Shown here: one piece after another, positions 6,563-11,846 of the stretch
Numbering within the stretch: the first letter of the stretch is position 1
Layout of the letters: each line of letters starts with the position of its first letter
Source of the DNA: an uncultured Chlamydiae bacterium
Lineage (GTDB): Bacteria > Chlamydiota > Chlamydiia > Chlamydiales > SM23-39
Direction of reading: 5' to 3'
NCBI GenBank assembly: GCA_903889795.1
Contig: CAISYW010000088.1
Location: forward strand, 1 to 11,846
Length of the DNA: 11,846 nt
Made by a program: the position numbers and the translations under genes
The notes under the pieces: generated by a model
The model's input: the letters and a program-made list of their open reading frames with translations, nothing else
Database searches by the model: none
Told to the model about the DNA's origin: nothing

Positions 6563-8436
6563 GAGCCCAATTCTTCAGATGAAAGTTCATCGAGGTGGGT
6601 GAATAGCTCGAATTCGACTTTGTTACTATCCGATGTGATGGATTGAAATGTAAACGCTTCGTGTTCGATTGTTTCACTGTTCGTTAATAGATAGCCTCCT
6701 GCAACGGAAACACTCTCTTTGATCCGCGAAGGGATCAATTGAAGAGGAGTCACTCGATCGGTGTCGATATTCTGCCCTAAATAACCGGCTAAAAAGTAGG
6801 GAATGTAGCTGAGATATTTATCGGATTTTTTCCCCGTATTTGTCCAAGGGTAGCCGAGTTGGAATTCGACAGAAACAGTCAGATGATTTTTCGCTCGGTC
6901 ATCCTCAATCCGGGGTGGAGATAATGGCTCAGACAGATCGAACTGAGTCCCGATAAAATTTTCTAATGATTCGGTCAGACGGGGAAGTCCTTTTGATTTT
7001 AAAATACTGCGATAATAATTTGCCTCGGACCCAGCAAAATGGACAACAATGCTCATTTTGACATCATCGCCGCTTCCCATCTCGAAAGATGTATGGCATT
7101 CCACTTCCGGGTGAATGATCGGCATGGGAATCGTTGCCAGATCCTGTGTTTTTTCTGAAATAACGAGACCGGCGCCAAATGGGCAGCCCATCTGAGCGAA
7201 ATCGCCTCCTTCATAAACGGCCGTTGCATCGACATAGACCGTTTGATTCTCTAGATTAATCTGGAGGATAGCGTGATTAAACAGATGAAGACTTGGGAGA
7301 TGATTTTTGACAGCAGCGCATAATTTTGTGCTGACTAAGCAGAGATCGGAATGGACGCCCAGAAGTTCAAGAAAGGATTTCATCAACTGCGATTTGCCTT
7401 TGCAATCGCCAAAGCGTCGTTTAAAGGTTACTAAGGGATCAGTAGGCTGAAAACCACCCAGTCCTGTTTCGATGCCGGTATAACGAATTTCGTCTTGCAC
7501 ATATCGGATCGCTAGTAGGGCTTGTTCTTCTTGCGTCGCGTCATTTTCTTTCCATAGCCGAACTAATTCCAGTACCTCGGCATCGTTTTTAAAGTCATCG
7601 CTGAACTGATAAAATGAGATGAAGTTTGATATAACGTCAGCCCAGCTTGAAAATTCGCTCATTTCAAATTGGGCTTTAAATGGATACCCGGGCGGTTGAT
7701 CGGGCTCTCGTTCATAAGGAAGGCAAGGTTCCATTTCCCAAATGAATTCATCTTCAGTTTCTGTGAGATAATCATCCCAATCGGATGGGATCGTTTGGCT
7801 TTGGAAGGACCGATTGGGAGGTTTGACAATCCGAATATTGTTTTTTTCCCAACGACACCGATTTTGCAGAGGGCATTGAAAAGAAAATTTAGGAGAGAAC
7901 GAGCCGGATAGAGAATAGGAATAATCGAGGATGTCGCCTTCTCGAATGTCTTCAAGGAATAAAAGCGCTGATAGTTGGGCGGAATAGATATTGGAATCTA
8001 AGTCGAATTCTTGCTGAATAACGCGCAACTCATTCATTTCTAGCTTGTTAATCCATTTCCTGTTTCGATAAACCTTACATTCATGAATAGTGAGAGTTTG
8101 AAAAGAGGGGTCGAAGTTGATTGTGAGATTGCCCAGATTTTCGAGATCGAATGCATTCCAAATTTTATAAACCATATGTTCATAAAAGGTGTGGGAAGCG
8201 ATATCAATTTGAAAATCATCGAGGAGATTGGGATTGCCTCGGCGGTTATCCGTGGCAGGATCGACTGGTTTTGGAAAAGACACCGGTTTGATCCATTCTG
8301 GAGTGGGGCTTTCATGCACGGTTACATTCGACGGAGAATAGTTGGGATCATTCCCGTGAACAAAATAGTTAGTTTCGCACTCGGGGCGCACTAGATAGTG
8401 ATAGGCTGAATCGATAGGTGGGGTAGGATTATCCAT
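6502..8436 (-). CDS. DUF3857 plus transglutaminase-like (cysteine protease fold) protein
   Basis: The protein has 644 residues from the ATG at 8436, with AGGA a few bases upstream. Residues about 70-240 resemble the DUF3857 beta-rich domain. Residues about 300-410 form a transglutaminase-like core with a full catalytic triad: Cys345 in RRFGDCKGKS, His388 in HLFNHAI and Asp403 in YVDAT. A C-terminal beta-rich region (about 430-640) follows, as is usual in this family. Known members are mostly exported or envelope-associated proteins of unknown function, and activity may be protease or acyl transfer. Here no signal peptide or membrane segment is visible: the N-terminus is Pro-rich and polar. 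Cytoplasmic location or export by a non-Sec route must be considered. It follows the CNNM/CBS gene on the same strand after 98 bases with no obvious terminator. Its 3' end overlaps the convergent glycosyltransferase gene by 61 bases. Confidence 0.85.
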   Translation of the reverse strand: MDNPTPPIDSAYHYLVRPECETNYFVHGNDPNYSPSNVTVHESPTPEWIKPVSFPKPVDPATDNRRGNPNLLDDFQIDIASHTFYEHMVYKIWNAFDLENLGNLTINFDPSFQTLTIHECKVYRNRKWINKLEMNELRVIQQEFDLDSNIYSAQLSALLFLEDIREGDILDYSYSLSGSFSPKFSFQCPLQNRCRWEKNNIRIVKPPNRSFQSQTIPSDWDDYLTETEDEFIWEMEPCLPYEREPDQPPGYPFKAQFEMSEFSSWADVISNFISFYQFSDDFKNDAEVLELVRLWKENDATQEEQALLAIRYVQDEIRYTGIETGLGGFQPTDPLVTFKRRFGDCKGKSQLMKSFLELLGVHSDLCLVSTKLCAAVKNHLPSLHLFNHAILQINLENQTVYVDATAVYEGGDFAQMGCPFGAGLVISEKTQDLATIPMPIIHPEVECHTSFEMGSGDDVKMSIVVHFAGSEANYYRSILKSKGLPRLTESLENFIGTQFDLSEPLSPPRIEDDRAKNHLTVSVEFQLGYPWTNTGKKSDKYLSYIPYFLAGYLGQNIDTDRVTPLQLIPSRIKESVSVAGGYLLTNSETIEHEAFTFQSITSDSNKVEFELFTHLDELSSEELGSYLEKLNEALDEIGVLIKRR

Positions 8437-8534
8437 GAGTCCTATGAAAAATGAAATTGTCAGCTTTGATGTGGGTGTTTTTGCTATAGATTTTAGGAAT
8501 TGGTCTCTTTTTTAGATATATTCAAGTTGTTCGG

Positions 8535-9875
8535 TTATGATTCGGGGGAATGCGGGTGAGGGATAATTTTGATTTTTTTGACCGAGCGCTCCGTAGTGCT
8601 GAGTACTTCGAGATCGAATTCGTCATGCATGAGGCGCCATCCTTTTGCGGGGATGGTCCCTGCGCAATGGAATACATAACCACCGATCGTTTCGTATTCG
8701 GGAAGAGGAGGGATTTGGATGCCAAGCTGCTCTTCAATGTCGAGAATGTTCATTTTTGCATCGACGACCCAGCTTCCGTCGGGAAGCGCGAAAAAGGGTT
8801 GGTCTTCTTCGATGTCATATTCATCTTCGATCTCTCCGACGAGCTCTTCTAATATATCTTCAATGGTCACAATCCCTTCTGTGCCGCCATATTCGTCCAC
8901 GATGATGGCCATGTGCAGCTGCTTATTGCGGAATTCTTGCAGAAGATGGGTGATTTTCTTGTTTTCGGGGGAGTAGATTACGGGTTTGGCGATCGACTCA
9001 AGAGGGGAGTCGAGAGTAATTTCGCCTGAAGTGGCTCCGGCGTAGAATTTCAGCAGATCTTTATAGAGCACAACACCGATGATTTGATCGAGAGAATCTC
9101 GATAGATCGGGATTCGGCTGTATTCTTGTTTGGCCATCAAACGTCCCGCTTCGCGTATAGTTGTTTCTACGGGAATGCTGAAAATGTCAACTCGGGGAAC
9201 CATGATCTCTTTGGCGACGCGTTCTCTAAAATTCACAAAGGAGCTGATCAATTTTTGATCAAATGGATCAAGGTGATGTTGCAGCTCTGATTCGCTAATT
9301 AGTTCTTTGATCTGCGCGCGGGTGGGCATAAATTCCGCTTTTTCTTCATGAGCTTGTGTTTTGCGGACAATTCCGCGAGTCAAGTGAAGCAACAAGCTGA
9401 CGAGAGGAAAGGCGACCATAAGGAAAAATGAGGAAAAGGGCGCACAAAATTTCAGGCAAATGCGAGGCCAGGCGCTGGCCATTAACCGGGCTAAAAAATC
9501 GCAAATCAACGATATTCCCAATAGAGTTATCGCCGATAAAATCAAAGGCGGCCAGTCATGCTTGGTGGGGGCGTCATTTAAGAGTTCGCGAAAATAGGGA
9601 ACAGAGGTGGCTAAGAAAAAAAAGCCGCTCAAAGTATAGAGCAATTGGTAGATGTTTTTGCTAAGGCCGATTGCAACGTGCATCGTGTCCCATTCATGCC
9701 GTGGAAAGAAGCGCTTGAGGAGCGGCTGAAAGAAGAAAAGAGAATGGTGCAGAATTTCTTTGGATTTGATCCGGCCGAGGCGGAGGATTGCTGTGCTGAG
9801 CAGGGTCATACATAATGTGGCGAATAAGAGAAAAAAAGGCGGCAGAGGGCTTTCGAGTAGAAAAACTGAAATCAT
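8535..9875 (-). CDS. CNNM/HlyC-CorC family membrane protein with paired CBS domains
   Basis: The protein has 446 residues. The N-terminal membrane domain has hydrophobic segments at about 12-32, 71-93, 109-132 and 143-165. A cytosolic linker leads to a CBS pair at about 221-345 that carries the family signatures EIMVPRVDIFSI, YSRIPIY, GVVLYKDLL and DEYGGTEGIVTIEDILEELVGEI. A CorC/HlyC C-terminal domain follows at about 361-440, with YETIGGYVFH and GTIPAKG. The family is implicated in divalent cation (Mg2+/Co2+) transport or its control. The older name 'hemolysin' should not be taken literally. The start overlaps the ybeY stop by four bases (ATGA), so the two are translationally coupled. This matches the ybeY/CBS-protein order I recall from C. 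trachomatis (CT422-CT423). Confidence 0.92.
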   Translation of the reverse strand: MISVFLLESPLPPFFLLFATLCMTLLSTAILRLGRIKSKEILHHSLFFFQPLLKRFFPRHEWDTMHVAIGLSKNIYQLLYTLSGFFFLATSVPYFRELLNDAPTKHDWPPLILSAITLLGISLICDFLARLMASAWPRICLKFCAPFSSFFLMVAFPLVSLLLHLTRGIVRKTQAHEEKAEFMPTRAQIKELISESELQHHLDPFDQKLISSFVNFRERVAKEIMVPRVDIFSIPVETTIREAGRLMAKQEYSRIPIYRDSLDQIIGVVLYKDLLKFYAGATSGEITLDSPLESIAKPVIYSPENKKITHLLQEFRNKQLHMAIIVDEYGGTEGIVTIEDILEELVGEIEDEYDIEEDQPFFALPDGSWVVDAKMNILDIEEQLGIQIPPLPEYETIGGYVFHCAGTIPAKGWRLMHDEFDLEVLSTTERSVKKIKIIPHPHSPES

Positions 9876-10399
9876 GTGGGCCGCAGGGACTCGATGATGG
9901 TTTTACAGTAAGCCATACACGATTTTTCTTTTTTTCGCATGATTCTTTTCTTGGATGGTTCTAAATCATCGTAGCCCAGCAGATGTAAAATACCATGAAT
10001 GATGTATAGAGCCACTTCTTCGTAGGCATCTTGATTGTGATCTTCTGAATAACGAAGGGCCGTTTTCGTACATACGAAGACATCTCCGAGCAGTTCATGA
10101 TCGATTGGAAATGAAATGCAATCGGTCGGTGTCGGATCATTGAAAAATTCATTGTGCAAAGCACAAATCCGTCGCTCCGTCACAAAGTAAATCGAAACTT
10201 CATGACAGGATTGGTTTTGCGATTTTAAAACAGCCTGAACCAAAGCACGCACAACCGGCAATGAGAGCTTCATGTCCTTTTGCCGGTTTGCTAGACGAAC
10301 GATTGGCTTCGTTTGAGATTTAAGCAGATGGGGTCTTTGGAAGACCGGTAACTTTCGTATTTTTTCCGTCAATCCATTTGCCGATTTTACGTAGAACAT
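9872..10399 (-). CDS. ybeY: Endoribonuclease YbeY (rRNA maturation factor)
   Basis: YbeY is a zinc-dependent protein needed for 16S rRNA 3'-end maturation and ribosome quality control. Family signatures are present: SIYFVTERRICALHNEFFN, PTDCISFP, LGDVFVC and the metal motif HGILHLLGYDD. The motif has His, His and then Asp where the third His is usually found. From the ATG at 10399 the protein has 175 residues; a TTG at 10411 would give 179. Both are longer than the usual ~155-160 and overlap the upstream small basic gene by about 80-90 bases. The conserved part begins near KPIVRLANRQ, so the real start may be a non-ATG codon near the upstream stop (for example CTG at 10327) or the ATG at 10273, which would trim the first strand. 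The stop overlaps the next gene as ATGA. Confidence 0.9.
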   Translation of the reverse strand: MFYVKSANGLTEKIRKLPVFQRPHLLKSQTKPIVRLANRQKDMKLSLPVVRALVQAVLKSQNQSCHEVSIYFVTERRICALHNEFFNDPTPTDCISFPIDHELLGDVFVCTKTALRYSEDHNQDAYEEVALYIIHGILHLLGYDDLEPSKKRIMRKKEKSCMAYCKTIIESLRPT

Positions 10400-10478
10400 C
10401 GATTCGCTCAAAGCGTTTCAGAACATTGCGTTTTTTTACCGAACTGCTCGTTTTGCCGTAACTGGAATGTCTGGTCAT
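10320..10478 (-). CDS. Small basic protein of the Chlamydiae/Verrucomicrobia family
   Basis: A 52-residue, very basic protein runs from the ATG at 10478 to TAA at 10320. The core KKRNVLKRFERIDVLRKIGK (residues 15-34), followed by VTGLPKT near the C-terminus, matches the small basic protein family shared by Chlamydiae and Verrucomicrobia (TIGR04137 as I recall it). Its size and charge suggest a ribosome- or nucleic-acid-binding protein, but its role is not established to my knowledge. It starts 14 bases after the stop of the preceding small gene and runs in a different frame through the 5' extension of ybeY. It is too short for many gene finders. The upstream ribosome-binding site is weak (GCGGATC), consistent with translational coupling. 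Confidence 0.85.
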   Translation of the reverse strand: MTRHSSYGKTSSSVKKRNVLKRFERIDVLRKIGKWIDGKNTKVTGLPKTPSA

Positions 10479-10492
10479 GATTGATCCGCGCG

Positions 10493-10666
10493 TTAAGAGA
10501 TTTTAGGAATAAATCGGGAAGATGCCGACTCAGCCGGCGCTGCGTTTTCGTGAACGCGAAAACCAAGTGGTAAGTTGTTCGTTTTCGGTCCGGTCTTGGG
10601 AGATGGTGGACGTGGACGATGATAGGAAATGTGGCGTAATTTACCTTGCTTACTAATGCGTGTCAT
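10493..10666 (-). CDS. Small proline-rich basic protein, first gene of the ybeY operon
   Basis: A 57-residue protein beginning MTRISKQGKL from the ATG at 10666. I prefer it over the in-frame ATG at 10678 because GGTGAG lies four bases before it. It is basic and has the proline-rich run HRPRPPSPKTGPKT (residues 15-28), then a more neutral Ala/Ser-rich tail. I believe an equivalent tiny ORF sits at the same place in Chlamydia (before the small basic protein and ybeY), but this is from memory. Position, a good promoter just upstream and tight spacing to the next gene support it as real. Its function is unknown; a translation-related role is inferred only from neighbours. Confidence 0.7.
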   Translation of the reverse strand: MTRISKQGKLRHISYHRPRPPSPKTGPKTNNLPLGFRVHENAAPAESASSRFIPKIS

Positions 10667-10695
10667 GGAACTCACCATTTAAAATTCAGGCTATA

Positions 10696-10724
10696 AGAAT
10701 AGGGTTTGTTGTTAATATTATCAA
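10696..10724 (-). promoter_or_regulatory. Sigma70-like promoter of the small protein-ybeY-CNNM operon
   Basis: On the minus strand, TTGATA (10724-10719, five of six consensus bases) and TATTCT (10701-10696, four of six) are separated by exactly 17 bases. Transcription would begin near 10689, giving a leader of about 23 bases before the ATG at 10666. This fits a single operon down to 8535. Confidence 0.55.
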
Positions 10725-10767
10725 GAATCAATTCAGGAGCCATTCCCGCTGTGACTTCCTGATGATC

Positions 10768-10873
10768 TTTGGAAATCTTTTCGACGAATTTACCCTAAAA
10801 CACCGAAGCCATTATAATTTAATGAGATATGACCTTTGGTGTTTTTGGGTAAATTCGTTTGAAAATATCCCAA
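10768..10873. repeat. Long imperfect inverted repeat (about 40-bp arms) in intergenic region
   Basis: The core arms are 10784-10808 and 10834-10858. The left arm ACGAATTTACCC...ACACCGAAG matches the reverse complement of the right arm at 23 of 25 positions, and one of the two differences is a G-U wobble. Pairing continues outward with bulges (GGAAATCTTTT against GAAAATATCCC). The 25-nt loop contains its own small stem, CATTA/TAATG. The whole is an almost continuous ~106-base hairpin. It lies about 80 bases beyond the stop of the gene ending at 10954 and upstream of the ybeY operon promoter. A terminator without a clear U-run, a MITE-like element or a structured RNA are possible readings. Confidence 0.7.
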
Positions 10874-10953
10874 ACCTCCTCGAGAAATTCACAGCGGGAG
10901 TGGCTCTCAGGGATTTGGTGAGAAACTGGGTCATCTGAGGATTATTGGATGTT

Positions 10954-11846
10954 TTACGCCCGACCGAAGAAACTGTTGATAAAATTGTATACTCTAACAA
11001 GCTGAGAGCTGTTTATTTTGTCTCTCAATCCGATGTAACGACTTGATAGGTAATCTTTTGCGAATTTTGTGGGGTCTTCGAAGAATGTTTTTACAAAATT
11101 GCAAACTGCAGACGCATATTCTTTTGTATGTTTGACTAAACAGCCTTCTTGGTTGTAACAGACCTTGAGATCGGCGAGCTTGGAACTACAATTTTTGAAA
11201 AATTGGGTCAATGCCGAACTTTCATGCGCCTCACCGATTCCTAGTTGTGATAAGGGAATTTCATAGTTGCGTTCCAGATAATGATACGATTTTAAAGGGG
11301 TGAAACGCAGCCTTTTCATGGAATATAGGGCGGTTTGTGTCATTAGCTTGAACTTTTCACTAATCTTTGAAATGAAATCGGAAGAGATACCTTTCACCGG
11401 CTCTTGTATCGCCAGGGCTGTACCGGTTTGGATCGTTTCCTTCGTACCCCTGAAAACACTAAAGAGTTTGGTGAAAAATTCTGACCAGGTCGGAGTATTT
11501 GCTAATTGATGAAAAAACATTTTACTAATTTCTTTCCCCTGAAAGTAGAGATTCAAATCAGATTCAACTCCTTCGAGCAAATAGCCAAAACTCATCAGTC
11601 CGGCGACCAAAGTCAAATCTCTGATTAAGTGGCGTTTAAAGGCATCGCTTGCTTTTCGTCTCAGATTTTGAGTTCCCGGAATGATTTTTAATCCCAGGGC
11701 AGCGATTCCTTGTAATGCTTTTCGAGCGGACAGTAAAAGACTGGCGCTATAGCAGCCGCTACGGACTACAGGAAGTCCAATATCAAGCGCAAATGGACCA
11801 AAAGTCGAATCAAAAGTTGTTTGGTTAAAAGTTTTTTCAAAAATAA
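10954..11846 (-). CDS. Orphan protein, 5'-truncated by window edge
   Basis: The frame is open from the TAA at 10954 through the right edge, so 296 residues are visible and the start lies beyond the window. A TTG at 11616 is not needed as a start. I recognise no family. The visible N-terminal part (about residues 17-60) is rich in Leu, Ala and Gly, with a hydrophobic patch around YSASLLLSA, and another near residues 76-90 (DLTLVAGLMSFGYLL). These may be membrane-associating helices. The remainder is helix-rich, with many Phe, Lys and Ser. It ends with RVYNFINSFFGRA. The general look, orphan with short hydrophobic patches and then a hydrophilic tail, is like other chlamydial accessory proteins, but nothing proves export. 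Confidence 0.6.
   Translation of the reverse strand, partial: IFEKTFNQTTFDSTFGPFALDIGLPVVRSGCYSASLLLSARKALQGIAALGLKIIPGTQNLRRKASDAFKRHLIRDLTLVAGLMSFGYLLEGVESDLNLYFQGKEISKMFFHQLANTPTWSEFFTKLFSVFRGTKETIQTGTALAIQEPVKGISSDFISKISEKFKLMTQTALYSMKRLRFTPLKSYHYLERNYEIPLSQLGIGEAHESSALTQFFKNCSSKLADLKVCYNQEGCLVKHTKEYASAVCNFVKTFFEDPTKFAKDYLSSRYIGLRDKINSSQLVRVYNFINSFFGRA

Noticed and set aside
8535..9875. Annotation as a hemolysin toxin
   Set aside because: The HlyC/TlyC name is historical. The TM plus CBS plus CorC/HlyC domain order indicates a CNNM-type transporter or regulator, not a cytolysin.
10660..10938. 92-codon plus-strand frame across the non-coding gap
   Set aside because: It runs through the long inverted repeat and the promoter and start of the opposite-strand operon, with no ribosome-binding site or recognisable protein features.
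11540..11575. Peptide NLYFQG, resembling a TEV protease site, in the right-edge gene
   Set aside because: The P6 Glu is absent and the flanking frame continues as ordinary coding sequence, so this is a chance match, not a cloning-vector remnant.
1..11846. Defence island, prophage or CRISPR system
   Set aside because: No repeat-spacer array, integrase, transposase, nuclease/methylase or phage structural gene was seen. The caspase-like domain alone, without partner sensor genes, does not make a defence cassette.

Overview
The window looks like chromosome from an environmental (amoeba- or invertebrate-associated) member of the Chlamydiae. The main evidence is the minus-strand run from 10678 to 8535: two tiny basic proteins, then YbeY, then a CBS-domain CNNM/HlyC-type membrane protein. 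As I recall, this order matches the small-ORF / CT422 / CT423 neighbourhood of Chlamydia trachomatis. The second tiny protein matches the 'small basic protein' family shared by Chlamydiae and Verrucomicrobia. The DUF3604 protein and several orphan proteins with hydrophobic blocks fit the same assignment. I cannot name the genus. No tRNA, rRNA, CRISPR array, insertion sequence or phage gene was seen.

Layout from left to right. Positions 1-846 (+) hold the 3' part of a cysteine-rich, helix-rich orphan that is open at the window edge. Positions 1016-1729 (+) hold an orphan with hydrophobic segments. Positions 1845-3119 (-) hold an orphan with hydrophobic segments and a C-terminal half that looks like a caspase-type (clan CD) cysteine peptidase or CHAT/DUF4347-like domain. 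Positions 3379-5274 (-) hold a DUF3604 (PHP-like) protein, followed by a clear hairpin. Positions 5456-6562 (+) hold a family-2 glycosyltransferase with a helical-repeat tail; its 3' end overlaps the convergent gene at 6502-8436 (-), a DUF3857 plus transglutaminase-like protein. Positions 8535-10678 (-) hold the conserved operon: small proline-rich basic protein, small basic protein, ybeY and the CNNM/CBS protein, driven by a good sigma70-like promoter at about 10700. Positions 10679-10953 are non-coding and contain a striking long inverted repeat. Positions 10954-11846 (-) hold the 3' part of another orphan, open at the right edge.

The window therefore mixes a conserved housekeeping operon (YbeY is a ribosome/rRNA-maturation factor, and the small basic proteins may also be translation-linked) with accessory genes likely tied to the cell envelope or host interaction. 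No single multi-gene system spans the window. The most interesting unexplained items are the membrane-associated caspase-fold-like protein, the long inverted repeat, and the small basic gene whose reading frame overlaps the apparent start of ybeY.
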